From NCBI GenBank assembly GCA_964560875.1, contig CAZLMW010000068.1, positions 1 to 41,683 on the forward strand: a stretch of 41,683 nt of DNA. Direction: 5' to 3'. A program made the position numbers and the translations under genes. The first letter of the stretch is position 1. The number at the start of each line of letters is the position of its first letter. The notes below the pieces were generated by a model. The model ran no database searches. It saw only the letters and a program-made list of their open reading frames with translations, and was not told where the DNA came from. This DNA comes from CAZLMW01 sp964560875 (GTDB lineage: Bacteria > Myxococcota_A > UBA9042). Below, piece by piece: positions 8,555 to 20,011 of the stretch.

Positions 8555-9706
8555 CTACTTCGGCCAGCTGCACTTGGACTTGCCGCACTGGTACTTGGCT
8601 ACCCAAGCCTTCGGGGCAACCTTCTCAAAGCACGCGTAATCGTAGCAGTTCGCGGCCGCCAACTTGGCGCCAACGCTCTTGCACTCGGCATGTTTCAAGC
8701 AAAGGGCGGCCTCGTCGCTGCACGTGGCTGTAGCGCACGACAGGTCGGTGCAGTTGTGCTTGACGTAGCACGCCACCAATACCTCGATGAACGCCGCACC
8801 AGCGCACGCTTTGTCGGCCGCGCAGGCCTTGATTTCGGGCTGGCAGGTCGCCGCTGTGCACTTCGTCGTGACGACGCCGCAATCCTGCCCGCAGTTGAGC
8901 GGGTGTTCCTTGTCGGGGTCGCACACGCCGTTGCCGCAGCCTGAGACCTTGGAGCAGTCGATGGAGCAGTTGCTCGCGTCCTCGCCCACGTCGCACTTGA
9001 AGTCGCCGCACTTTGGGGGCTGTCCGCAGTCCTTGGGGCACGTCAGCGTTGTCTCGGGCGCGATGCACTTGCCGTCCCCGCAGCCCTTCAAGCAGAGCGT
9101 GGCATAGTCCGGACAGCAGTCCTTGTACTGCGCGCAGCTGCCGTCGCATTGGCATTTGGCGCCCTTGTTGTATTTGCCGCAGCGGTTGACACAACTGGAA
9201 GTGGACTGCCCATCGGGCAAGACGATGCCGTCGCTGCCACCGGCGTCTGGCTTCGGCCCGGAATCGGGAGCGGTCGTCGAGTCCGGCGCGCCGATGATCT
9301 CGGGTTGGACGGTCATGTCGGGCGTCCAAGTGCCATCGGGCGACACCAAACTGTCGGGCCACGTGGTGCCGTCGGGTGTCCAGGTGGCATCGGCGATGGC
9401 GTGCGTGTCCGGATCGGTCGCCGTATCGAGGTGGTCGCCACCGCCGTCTTTTTGACTGGCGTGCGTGGCGTCTTCTGCCGCGTCGAGCCCAGTATCGACG
9501 CCGGACTTGGCATCGCTCGCGCCGCCATCAACAACGTCGGCCGCGGCCGTTGCGTCATTGTCGGTCACGTCGTCAAGCGCATCGGTCGCAACGTCGCCTT
9601 CGGGCGCAGCTGCCTGCGGGATGTCGACCGTGCACGCGCCCAACGACAAGGCCGCCAGGACAGCCAAGTGCGAAGTCTGCAGGTTGCGAGCACGACGGAG
9701 ACTCAA
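8555..9706 (-). CDS. Cysteine-rich lipoprotein with somatomedin-B-like domain
   Basis: This 383-residue lipoprotein has lipobox SLGAC (Cys25), then an Asp/Ala/Thr-rich linker to about residue 150. Residues 172-203 carry eight cysteines (172, 176, 184, 186, 190, 196, 197, 203) fitting the somatomedin B signature C-x-C-x(3)-C-x(5,6)-C-C-x-[DN]-[FY]-x(3)-C. Three CGxGxC...CxxDC repeats follow (about 204-275), then a second cysteine-rich helical-looking region to the C-terminus. The TTG start at 9706 overlaps the TGA of the upstream TPR gene as ttga, with gaggt six bases upstream, so translation is probably coupled. The product is probably surface-anchored and disulfide-rich; its function is unknown. 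Confidence 0.82.
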   Translation of the reverse strand: MSLRRARNLQTSHLAVLAALSLGACTVDIPQAAAPEGDVATDALDDVTDNDATAAADVVDGGASDAKSGVDTGLDAAEDATHASQKDGGGDHLDTATDPDTHAIADATWTPDGTTWPDSLVSPDGTWTPDMTVQPEIIGAPDSTTAPDSGPKPDAGGSDGIVLPDGQSTSSCVNRCGKYNKGAKCQCDGSCAQYKDCCPDYATLCLKGCGDGKCIAPETTLTCPKDCGQPPKCGDFKCDVGEDASNCSIDCSKVSGCGNGVCDPDKEHPLNCGQDCGVVTTKCTAATCQPEIKACAADKACAGAAFIEVLVACYVKHNCTDLSCATATCSDEAALCLKHAECKSVGAKLAAANCYDYACFEKVAPKAWVAKYQCGKSKCSWPK

Positions 9707-10645
9707 AACCGGACCTCGAGCGCTGCGGACCGCGGGGACGTGAGAAGCAAGCTCACTTTGGGTTTGTCTGGCTCGGGATGCAAAACGATCAAAGCTGCGC
9801 CCACCGCGGCGATCAGCACACCGGTCGTGAGGACCGCTCCGCCGCTGAGCAGGTCCGCCTCGATGCGCTTGGCTTCGTCTTTTTGGGCCAACGTCGATGC
9901 GTTCTTGCCGTCCAACGACGCTTCGAGGTCCGATTTGCGTCCAAACGCGCCGGCGTAGCTGTAGATGCCGTACACCATCACGGCGACACCTGCACCGCCG
10001 CCGATATAGCCGAGCAAGCGCATGGTCGCGGCCTTTTCGGCGGGGGTCGCGGGCTTTTTCACCACGGCGACAGGTTTGGTGGCCGCGCCTTCGGCCTTTT
10101 TGTCCGACGGGTCTTTCTTGACGACGGACGGCGTCTTTTCAGCGCCAGCGGGAGGCTTGTCCGACACCGTTGCCGTTGAGCCCGATGACGTCCGGCCTTC
10201 TTGTTTCAGCTGGTCTGCGGCCTCGCGTTCAAGCCGCAGCGCGCTGAATTGTGCCTGCACCTTCGGCCGCAGCTTGTGGTCTTTGGGCGCCGCCCGCAGG
10301 AACATCAAGTAGTTGTCGTGTGCTTCGCCGAGTTGGCCGCCGAGGTGCTGACAACGCGCCGCGCTGTAGAGGTAGTTCAGGTTGCTCGCGTCGATGTCGT
10401 AGGCCTTGAGGTACATCTTCGCGGCGAGCGCAAATTTGCCGTCCCGCGCCCGGCTTCGGGCCATCTTGGCGAGCTCGATAGCCTGCTTCTTCTTCTCGGC
10501 CACATCGTCGCTGGACTCGGCGTAGACCGGTGCGGGCGCGTTCACGGAGACGCCGCCAACCACGCCAAGCGCGATGGCCGCCAGTGACAAAGACGCCGCG
10601 AACCGCCTGAATGCCTGCGCTCGGCTGCAGGTCGCCCCTGCTCGG

Positions 10646-10656
<11 letters not shown>
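9703..10656 (-). CDS. TPR-type repeat protein with signal peptide and two transmembrane segments
   Basis: The 317-residue product begins with a Sec-type signal ending near VYA|ESS. A TPR-like helical segment follows (KFALAAKMYLKAYDIDASN, then NYLYSAARCQHLGGQLGEA), then a charged Lys/Glu linker, and two hydrophobic segments (GYIGGGAGVAVMVYGIYSY and GGAVLTTGVLIAAVGAALIV). This layout is common next to Ser/Thr kinases in Myxococcota. The start is uncertain: TTG 10656 overlaps the kinase stop by 11 bp and lacks a clear ribosome binding site, while the frame is open to 10734. Its end overlaps the somatomedin-B lipoprotein start, so kinase, TPR protein and lipoprotein form one transcription unit. 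No enzymatic motif is seen. Confidence 0.72.
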
Positions 10657-12610
<1,954 letters not shown>

Positions 12611-12724
12611 GGATGCGTTTACGGCTCGAAAAACATGACGGAAATGCGGTTGCGACCGCGAATGTGCCGCGCGCCGTCGATTCAAGCAAGGACACGGCCG
12701 TTGTGGAGTCCGGCCGGCGATGCG

Positions 12725-13303
12725 TCAGTACTTCCAGAGCGTCTCTTTCTCGCCGAGTCGCAGCGCAGCCCAGCGGCCGAGGACGAAGAGCATATCGCTG
12801 AGCCGATTGACGTACGGCAGGACGAGGTCGGCGATGGGTTCGATGGTCGACAGTGTGCAGATGCGGCGTTCCGCGCGGCGACAGACGGTCCGAGCCAGGT
12901 GAAGCGTCGCGCCGACAGGTCCACCGCCGGGGAGGATGAAGCTGTGCAGCGCTGGCAGCTCCGCGTTCCAGGTCTCGATACGTTCCTCGAGCCACGCCAC
13001 GTCGGCTTCGGTTACGCAGGGGTGGCTGTCGCGACGGTCTTCCGCGCGGGTGGCGAGGCTCGCGCCGAGGTTGAAAAGCACTTGTTGCACTTGCTCGAGC
13101 GCCGCATCGATGCGCTCCTGGGCGTCCGCGTCCACATTCGTTGCGCAGTTGCGTTCCCGCACCAATCCGATGCACGCGTTGAGCTCATCGACGGTTCCGT
13201 ACGCCTCGATGCGCACATCGTCCTTGGGCACCCGACCGCCGCCAACAAGCCCGGTTTCCCCCCGGTCACCGGTCTTGGTGTAGATCCTGTTCAAGCTGAC
13301 CAT
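12725..13303 (-). CDS. PduO-type cob(I)yrinic acid a,c-diamide adenosyltransferase
   Basis: The 192-residue enzyme transfers the adenosyl group of ATP to cob(I)alamin, giving coenzyme B12. Family hallmarks are the N-terminal TKTGDRGETGLVGG (ATP-binding), EAYGTVDELNACIG, the segment FILPGGG followed by LHLARTVCRRAERR, and YVNRLSDMLFVLGR near the end. Length fits PduO/MMAB-type enzymes. ATG 13303 has gagga seven bases upstream. The kinase gene begins 115 bp downstream on the same strand, but nothing links the two functionally. No B12-dependent enzyme or cobalamin riboswitch is visible nearby. Confidence 0.94.
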   Translation of the reverse strand: MVSLNRIYTKTGDRGETGLVGGGRVPKDDVRIEAYGTVDELNACIGLVRERNCATNVDADAQERIDAALEQVQQVLFNLGASLATRAEDRRDSHPCVTEADVAWLEERIETWNAELPALHSFILPGGGPVGATLHLARTVCRRAERRICTLSTIEPIADLVLPYVNRLSDMLFVLGRWAALRLGEKETLWKY

Positions 13304-13591
13304 CGGACCATCCTCGCAGTCGTCGTGAAAAAACGGCAAGATTCCAAGACATTAGGATCCTTCAGCCGGAAATCGGCGCGACGTGGATCCCCGCTGTCTC
13401 CTCGCCGGGCGCCGACGATCGCGAAAATGCGCGCCAAAATCACCCCTTTGTGCCGCATCTGCTCAACAATGCTCTTGTCATCCGGTCCAAGTGCACGCAG
13501 ATTCCGCGCCGCTTGCTGGTCGTGCTTGGGTCGACCGAGGGGCGAGGTGGAGAACGAGCGCGCCGACACCGCGCGCTGACGGGAGGCTGAG

Positions 13592-14056
<465 letters not shown>

Positions 14057-14086
14057 GCGGTAGACTCCGGGGCGTCCGGAGGCCCC

Positions 14087-17000
14087 ATGACCGCTCTTTC
14101 CGCCGCCACGGCGCGGCTGCGCGTTGCCGCGTGCTGCCTGCTTATCGCCCCAATCCTCGCTTCATGCGCCCAGGACCTCGGGCTCATCGACCGCGTCCAG
14201 CCAGGCGCGATCCACAAGTCCGTGTTTGCGGGCCACTGGTATTTCCAGCGAACGGTTGTCGATGCACCGTTCACGGTCGGCTGGACGTTCGTGGGCGAAG
14301 CGGAAGAGACCGACCGCATCCACTGGAAGATCGAGCAGGACAAGCTCATCGCGTACCGGGTGTACGACTTCATCCAGGGCACGGATCTCGCCTACAAGGA
14401 CGCCGCCAAACCGGGCGAAAACGTGACCGGGCAGCCCGTCGCCATCTACCCGATCGTCAAACATCTCGACGTGATGCGCGAGTACGCGCCATCGACCGGC
14501 GAGCAGACCAACGTGCTTGTCGAAAACGACGAAGACCTGCCCTGGTACCAGCGCGACTACGTCCGCGTGGACTGGGCGAAAAACGAGGGCGTCAACTTCA
14601 ACTTCCCGGTCGATTCGGTGGCGATGAAGCCGGTCGACCACGTGATCCTCGATCCATCCGACCCCGACGCGTTCACGATGGGCTGGCGGTCATCGGAAGC
14701 CACAAACGGCACCGGCTGGTCCGAGTCGCGCGACCCTGTCCGCCATCGCGAGACGAAATCGGCCGACTACATCGACTTCGTGACCAAGGTGCACGCGACA
14801 CCCGAGGTCATCGACGAGTGGGACCCGTGGTGGGGCCCGATGTCGTGGCCGCTCTGCTGGTTCTACTTCAACGAGGACTGCAAGGCCGCCGAGATCAAGA
14901 TCCGCACGTCGATCATGAAGGTGCCCGCCGACGAGACATACCGGCCGCTCAAGTACCCCGACAACTACATCCTGCGCGACGACAAGGGCGCACCGATCCG
15001 CGCGGTCGAAGTGGCGGAGGTCAAGACCACCAAGGACGGCGACTTCGACCTCGACAACCTCGACGGCAAGGGCGTCGCGCGGGTGACCAAAACGGACATC
15101 GAGGCCGCCAAGAAGGCCGGCAAACCCGCGCCCGACGCCAACGTGGTGCGCATCCCGATGTTCGACAAGTTCGGCTACTTCCGGACCGAGCGCTACGGCT
15201 ACGACGACAAGTACGGCGAGGTCGAAAGCGCGCGGCCGCTGCACATCGCGCGCCACGATATCTGGGAAAAACACGTCGACGACGCCGGCAAACCCATCCC
15301 CTACGACAAGCGCACGCCCAAACCGATCGTGTATTGGCTGGGCCAGGGATTCGATCCCCAGCTCGTGGAGACGGCCAAGGCGGCTGGAAAAGCGTGGGAC
15401 AGGACGTTCCGCGAGGTCGTGGCGGCCGCCCAGGGCAAGAAAGCGGCCGACTTGGCGCCCATGTTCGTGGTCAAGGAGAACACGCTGGCGTTCGACGCGG
15501 ACGGCAAGGTGACCGACCGCGGTCAGCGTGTGGGCGACATCCGCTACTCGCTGCTGAGCCTGGTCAATGAGCCGACACGCGCCGGGCTGCTCGGCTACGG
15601 TCCCACAGCCATGGACCCGCTGAGCGGCAAGATCCTCTCCGGTCACGCGCACATCTATGCCGGCCCGCTGAAGGTGTTTGCCACCAACGGACGCGACATC
15701 CTGCGGCTCGCACGAGGCGAACTGGACCCGGTCGACTACGGCCTCGGGCACGTATCGAGCGCGGAGGTCACGCAACGACTCAAGCGATTCGCGCCCACGC
15801 CCAAGACAGACGCCAAGCAGGCCAAGGCAAAGGCCGCCAAGCAGCACGCCGACCACCAAAAGCGCGTCAAGGAGGCCCGCGACTTCGCCAAGCGATTCGC
15901 CACCAAGCAGCGCCGCAATTCGGTCAAGAGCATCAAGGACAAACTCAAGGTCCAGCCCGGTTGGTCACACAAGAAGGCGCAAAGGCTGCGCGGCAGCAAG
16001 CTTGAGGACCGGTTGATCACCAAGGACATGACGCTGCTCTTCGGGTCGGCCAAGGACAAGCAGGCGATGATGTCAGCCGCCGGCCCGAGAGCGCTCAGCA
16101 AAGGCCAAAAGGCGCGCGTTTCCCCCGCTAACTGGGCGTCACGCGCAGGCCGTCGGATGCTACGGGAGCGCCACAAGATGCTGGCCAAACGCAACATCTA
16201 CCACGCCGCATTCGCGCAAGACGCGGTGTTGGGCCTCGCCGAAACGCTCAAGGACGTCAAAGACCCCGAGAAGGTCTGGCAGGCCATCTACCGCGATGTG
16301 TTCAAGTCGACCGCGCTGCATGAACTCGGCCACACGCTCGGTCTGCGGCACAACTTCGAGGCGAGCAGCGACGCGCTCAACTACCACGACTACTATTGGA
16401 AGATGCGCGGCCCCAACGGGTCGGCGATGGACCTGCCCAAGCTCAGCGACGGTCAGCTCAAGTCGGGCCTGCTGGACTACCGCTACAGTTCCATCATGGA
16501 GTACAGCAGCCGCTTCCACCACGACATCAAGGGTCTGGGCTACTACGACCGGGCCGCCATCGCCTTTGGTTATGCCGAGCTGGTCGAGGTCTTCGGCGAC
16601 AAGGCGGCCGCCGCGCTCAAGAAGAGCAAGTGGTTTGGCATCACGCGCAACGAGGTCCAGTTCGCGCTGGGCACGATGACCACAGACGCCAAGAAGAAAG
16701 ACGTCATCTACACCGACTACGAGTCCGGCGATGCGCGGCTGTTACTCGACTCGTTGTACCGTGGCGCCCTGCATTACACCCACATGCCGAAGATGTTTGG
16801 CGGAACGGCCAACCTCAGCGACCGCAAGTTCGTGCCTTACAGCCAGCTCGTCGCCGAGCGTTCGGGCGAAGCGAGCAAGGGCATCGGCGACCCGAAGGCG
16901 CGCAAGCTGTACGAGGTTCCGTATCGATTCTGCAGCGACGAGTACGAGATGGGCACGTCGACGTGCGCGATGTACGACGAGGGCGCCGATCCCTACGAGA

Positions 17001-18256
17001 TGGTCCACGGCGCGATGAGCAAGTACCACGACTACTACTTCGTCAAAGCCTTCCGTCGCGACCGGACCAACTTCTTCATCTGGGACTACGACGGCCAAGT
17101 CTACTGGAACAACTTCATGCCGGTGCTCAACCAGTACCAGCACTGGGTCGACGCGGTGACCGACTACAGCGTGCTCGGTGGCGCCGGTCTGTTTGGCATC
17201 CTCGCCGACTACCGAGGTGTGGAGCTCGGACTGATGAAAGAGGGCGAAAACGTGCCGCTCTGGGAAGAGCATCCACTCGGCGGACTCGGCGCGACCGCCG
17301 GTATCAAGATGGGTCTGAACGCGCTCGCCCAGGTCGTCTCCACGCCCGATCCCGGTGGCTACTGCTACGACAAGGCGAAAAACCGCTACTACAAGGTCTT
17401 CACCGAGGCCACATCGCCGATTTGCAAGGGCGACTTCACGTGCCACAGCGACCTGGCGGACCCATCGCAAGATCCCAACTACGCCAGCGATTGTGTGAAC
17501 TTGAACATCCCGCTCGGGCTGGGCCGACACGACGAGACGGTCTACGACGGTGAGACCGGCTACTACTACTACGAGCGACTGCGCTACATCGGCGCGTATT
17601 ACGACAAGTGGAACGCCCTCGCCGTCTTGACCGACCCCGAGACAATGTTCATCGGCCAGGACGCCAGCCAGGCGCTCGCGAGCTACGTCATCTCGACGAT
17701 GCTGTGGTTCCGGCCGCAGATCATGCGCTTTTTCGGCGCCCTGATTTCGGGTCGCAAGGACCAATTCGGCTGGAAGGTCGACGCGAGCGGTAAGACGCCC
17801 GCCATCAAGAAGACCGACCTCTTCCTCGAGGGAAACGCCCGCAAGAAGCACGACAGCTTGCCGTATATCGAGATGCCGGGGCTGTACAACCTGCGCCCGA
17901 CAGCGATGTGGATGGGCATGGCGTGGTTCAACGCGGACTGGGACCAGTCGTTCAACCACGCCACGAAGGTCTGGGTGAAGGGCGCCGTTGACGCGGTCGA
18001 CCCGGCCAAGTCCGCGACGGTCGTGTCGTTCGACAACCCGCTGGACCACCACACCTACCAGGCGTTGCAGATGTCCAACCCGGAGGTCTACAGCATCGGC
18101 ATCGAGATGTTGAAGACGTGCGAGAAGGCGGCGGCCACCTGGAAGGGCGCTTCGCAGGACAACAAGTACGGCGCGCTGATCGACCTCGAATTCGCGGTGC
18201 AATTCCTCGAGCTGCTGCGCGGGTACCAGTCGCTGTATGGCCAGCTCATCTGGTAG
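14087..18256 (+). CDS. Large zinc-dependent metalloprotease lipoprotein
   Basis: The 1389-residue lipoprotein has lipobox LASC (Cys27). The zinc site is HELGHTLGLRH (His745, Glu746, His749, His755), the metzincin form HExxHxxGxxH, followed by SSIMEYSSRFHHD, where the Met is a candidate Met-turn. Residues about 560-720 are Lys/Arg-rich. The overall plan resembles the DUF5117/DUF4953 zinc metalloprotease families. It probably cleaves peptides on the outer surface or in the periplasm; targets are unknown. ggagg lies four bases before ATG 14087. The acidic-protein gene is 30 bp upstream and mutT 14 bp downstream, so an operon is likely. Confidence 0.87.
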   Translation: MTALSAATARLRVAACCLLIAPILASCAQDLGLIDRVQPGAIHKSVFAGHWYFQRTVVDAPFTVGWTFVGEAEETDRIHWKIEQDKLIAYRVYDFIQGTDLAYKDAAKPGENVTGQPVAIYPIVKHLDVMREYAPSTGEQTNVLVENDEDLPWYQRDYVRVDWAKNEGVNFNFPVDSVAMKPVDHVILDPSDPDAFTMGWRSSEATNGTGWSESRDPVRHRETKSADYIDFVTKVHATPEVIDEWDPWWGPMSWPLCWFYFNEDCKAAEIKIRTSIMKVPADETYRPLKYPDNYILRDDKGAPIRAVEVAEVKTTKDGDFDLDNLDGKGVARVTKTDIEAAKKAGKPAPDANVVRIPMFDKFGYFRTERYGYDDKYGEVESARPLHIARHDIWEKHVDDAGKPIPYDKRTPKPIVYWLGQGFDPQLVETAKAAGKAWDRTFREVVAAAQGKKAADLAPMFVVKENTLAFDADGKVTDRGQRVGDIRYSLLSLVNEPTRAGLLGYGPTAMDPLSGKILSGHAHIYAGPLKVFATNGRDILRLARGELDPVDYGLGHVSSAEVTQRLKRFAPTPKTDAKQAKAKAAKQHADHQKRVKEARDFAKRFATKQRRNSVKSIKDKLKVQPGWSHKKAQRLRGSKLEDRLITKDMTLLFGSAKDKQAMMSAAGPRALSKGQKARVSPANWASRAGRRMLRERHKMLAKRNIYHAAFAQDAVLGLAETLKDVKDPEKVWQAIYRDVFKSTALHELGHTLGLRHNFEASSDALNYHDYYWKMRGPNGSAMDLPKLSDGQLKSGLLDYRYSSIMEYSSRFHHDIKGLGYYDRAAIAFGYAELVEVFGDKAAAALKKSKWFGITRNEVQFALGTMTTDAKKKDVIYTDYESGDARLLLDSLYRGALHYTHMPKMFGGTANLSDRKFVPYSQLVAERSGEASKGIGDPKARKLYEVPYRFCSDEYEMGTSTCAMYDEGADPYEMVHGAMSKYHDYYFVKAFRRDRTNFFIWDYDGQVYWNNFMPVLNQYQHWVDAVTDYSVLGGAGLFGILADYRGVELGLMKEGENVPLWEEHPLGGLGATAGIKMGLNALAQVVSTPDPGGYCYDKAKNRYYKVFTEATSPICKGDFTCHSDLADPSQDPNYASDCVNLNIPLGLGRHDETVYDGETGYYYYERLRYIGAYYDKWNALAVLTDPETMFIGQDASQALASYVISTMLWFRPQIMRFFGALISGRKDQFGWKVDASGKTPAIKKTDLFLEGNARKKHDSLPYIEMPGLYNLRPTAMWMGMAWFNADWDQSFNHATKVWVKGAVDAVDPAKSATVVSFDNPLDHHTYQALQMSNPEVYSIGIEMLKTCEKAAATWKGASQDNKYGALIDLEFAVQFLELLRGYQSLYGQLIW

Positions 18257-18270
18257 CGGAAGGTCGGGCG

Positions 18271-18651
18271 ATGTCCGTTGTTCGCGTCATTGCGGCGGTG
18301 TGCGAGCGCGAGGGCCGGTGGTTGATCGCCAAGCGACCCGCGGCCAAGCGCCACGGCGGCCTCTGGGAGTTTCCGGGCGGCAAGCTCGAGCCGGGTGAAA
18401 ATGACGTTGACGCGGCCATCCGCGAGCTGCGCGAAGAGCTCGGGGTCGATGTCACGGCGGTCGGCGATGTGCTTGCCGAGATCGGTGACGCCGGCACGCC
18501 TTTCCTGATCGTATTCGCCGCCGTGTTGTTCGCCGGTGAGGCAGTCGCGCTGGAGCACGAGGAGCTGGCGTGGGTTGCGCCGCACGAGCTTCCCCAGTGG
18601 TCCCTGGCCCCATCGGACCGCCGCTTCGTGGAGCGTTGGTTGAGCCGGTGA
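18271..18651 (+). CDS. mutT: MutT-type Nudix hydrolase (8-oxo-dGTP diphosphatase)
   Basis: The 126-residue protein carries a complete Nudix box: Gly37, Glu43, Arg51, Glu52, Glu55, Glu56 and Gly58 fit G-x5-E-x7-R-E-x2-E-E-x-G. The KRPAAKRHGGLWEFPGGK segment is typical of MutT, which cleaves 8-oxo-dGTP to the monophosphate and protects against A-to-C mutations. ggaagg is placed seven bases before ATG 18271. It follows the metalloprotease gene by 14 bp. Other small Nudix substrates cannot be excluded, but the length and N-terminal motif favour MutT. Confidence 0.92.
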   Translation: MSVVRVIAAVCEREGRWLIAKRPAAKRHGGLWEFPGGKLEPGENDVDAAIRELREELGVDVTAVGDVLAEIGDAGTPFLIVFAAVLFAGEAVALEHEELAWVAPHELPQWSLAPSDRRFVERWLSR

Positions 18652-18688
18652 AGCCTGGCTCCAAAGAGCGCCCGAAAACGGCCCACCG

Positions 18689-18754
18689 CTGTCCCGGCGC
18701 GCAACTGTCCCGGCCCGCAACTGTCCCGGCCCCCACTGTCCCGGTGCTGTCCCA
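18689..18754. repeat. Tandem ctgtcccgg repeats downstream of mutT
   Basis: Five copies of ctgtccc, four of them ctgtcccgg with about 16-bp periodicity and cgcaa/cccca spacers, lie 38 bp after the mutT stop. The reverse of the core (gggac) is enriched again at 31044-31212. Confidence 0.65.
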
Positions 18755-18780
18755 CCGTTGACCGCACGCATCCACCCGAT

Positions 18781-18797
18781 ACGTCCCAGTGGGACGT
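18781..18797. promoter_or_regulatory. 17-bp perfect palindrome acgtccca-g-tgggacgt
   Basis: Two 8-bp arms are separated by one base. The palindrome lies about 210 bp before the gene at 19007 and contains the same gtccc/gggac core as the repeats just upstream. It could be an operator. The remainder of 18652-19006 holds no recognisable gene. Confidence 0.35.
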
Positions 18798-18882
18798 CAC
18801 GAAACCGTCCCGGTGCGGCGCATGATTTCGGCGTTAGAAACCCGCCGCCGATTCGTCTATCTCTTTGAAATCAGGGCTATTA

Positions 18883-18897
18883 CCTCCCGTCGGGAGG
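18883..18897. promoter_or_regulatory. 15-bp perfect palindrome cctcccg-t-cgggagg
   Basis: Two 7-bp arms with one central base lie 110 bp before the ATG at 19007 and 86 bp after the 17-bp palindrome. Spacing and symmetry suit a dimeric regulator; no promoter boxes are clear. Confidence 0.33.
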
Positions 18898-19006
18898 CCG
18901 TGGCACGGAACGTGAAGCGAATTCAAAGTCAACAACCCATCTACGAGCTGCGCCGCGCACACGGTTCGATGCGTTTGCGCACCCGCGGCCGAAACGGAGG
19001 ACGACA

Positions 19007-19504
19007 ATGACCAACCTGGACTGGACCGCGACAGACCGTCGGAGCTCGCCGTCGACGGCCGCCCTTGGATGGTGGTGCCGCCGCGCCGAGCGAGAGGGCC
19101 TCGAAGACCCGTCGCTCGCCAAGGGGCTCGATCAGATGCTCGATGTAGAGTTGCGCATCAACGCGCGGCTGCTCGCGACGCTGAACAAGGCCGACTTCAG
19201 CGCCAACGGGGCCCAGGCCCATCGATCGGTGGCCGAGGTGCTCGCCGCGGACGTGCTCGCCCACGCCTGTTTTCATCCTGTCGCGCGGCGGCGCTACGAG
19301 TCGATTTCCTTCCCCGAAGACGGCCCCCATTCCGTGCCGCTCGCCCAGGTGTTGGCCGACTTGCTCGCGGATATCATCGCTCTCAGCCGCATCGCGCCGC
19401 TGTGCGATCCGGCCGACCAGGATTGGGCGAAGGTCCCGTTCCCGGCGCGCCTCGCCTCGATTCACGAGCGCTGCGTTGCTGTCCGCGAGTTGTTGCCGGG
19501 CTGA
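19007..19504 (+). CDS. Hypothetical helical protein
   Basis: I do not recognise this 165-residue protein. It has no signal peptide or transmembrane helix. Much of it looks alpha-helical (LEDPSLAKGLDQMLDVELRI; VAEVLAADVLAHACFHPVA; QVLADLLADIIALSRI), with His and Cys residues scattered in the second half (HACFHPVARRRY, APLCDP). A strong ggagg six bases before ATG 19007 supports translation. It stands alone between a long regulatory-looking upstream region and a stretch of gene remnants. Confidence 0.75.
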   Translation: MTNLDWTATDRRSSPSTAALGWWCRRAEREGLEDPSLAKGLDQMLDVELRINARLLATLNKADFSANGAQAHRSVAEVLAADVLAHACFHPVARRRYESISFPEDGPHSVPLAQVLADLLADIIALSRIAPLCDPADQDWAKVPFPARLASIHERCVAVRELLPG

Positions 19505-19584
19505 AGGTTCAGCGGCCGAGCCGAGATTGACACCCAGCGCTCCAAACACATATCGACGCGTTACTACCTGAATTCGATTCGCGG

Positions 19585-19830
19585 GCCTCGATCGACAAAC
19601 AACATCAATGCGTTGGCGACACGCAAGGCAAGCTCTTCCCCAGCGGTACCAGGTGCGTCGGCGCCACCAAGGTCGTCAACCAGACGTTCGTCTGCAAGAA
19701 CGACATGTTCACCCACTCGGGCGGCAACTACGCGTGCAACGGCAAGTCGACCGCGTGCCCCGACGACGACAAGCTGCTCGCCTGGACCTCGTACGCGTGC
19801 AAGAAGGCGGCCGCCGGCGTCTGCAGAGCC
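19585..19830 (+). pseudogene. Cysteine-rich gene fragment
   Basis: The frame reads about 80 residues with regularly spaced cysteines (CVGDTQGKLFPSGTRC, CKNDMFTHSGGNYAC, ACPDDDKLLAW, then YACKKAAAGVC). It looks like real secreted-protein coding sequence with matching codon usage. A TGA at 19528-19530 closes the frame upstream, no start codon precedes the cysteine region, and the composition changes after about 19830. It is probably an internal piece of a lost cysteine-rich surface protein. Confidence 0.5.
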
Positions 19831-19923
19831 GTTTTTCGAGGCCATATGCCCCTACGTGGCTCGCAGAAGCCCCTGGAGCGGTTTTGGGTGGGGGGTGCGG
19901 TATCAATACCTTCGAGCCGAGAT

Positions 19924-19951
19924 CGGCCCGTAGAGACAATCCTACGGGCCG
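19924..19951. terminator. 10-bp perfect hairpin, terminator-like
   Basis: Arms cggcccgtag and ctacgggccg enclose an 8-nt loop. There is no T-run, so it may be a terminator without a U-tract, a transcript-end structure, or part of the mobile debris in this gene-poor region. Confidence 0.35.
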
Positions 19952-20011
19952 CGGCCTGTCCGGCTGACCGGCCCGATTGGAAGTCGCTGACTGAGCGATA
20001 GGCCGGCCGTC

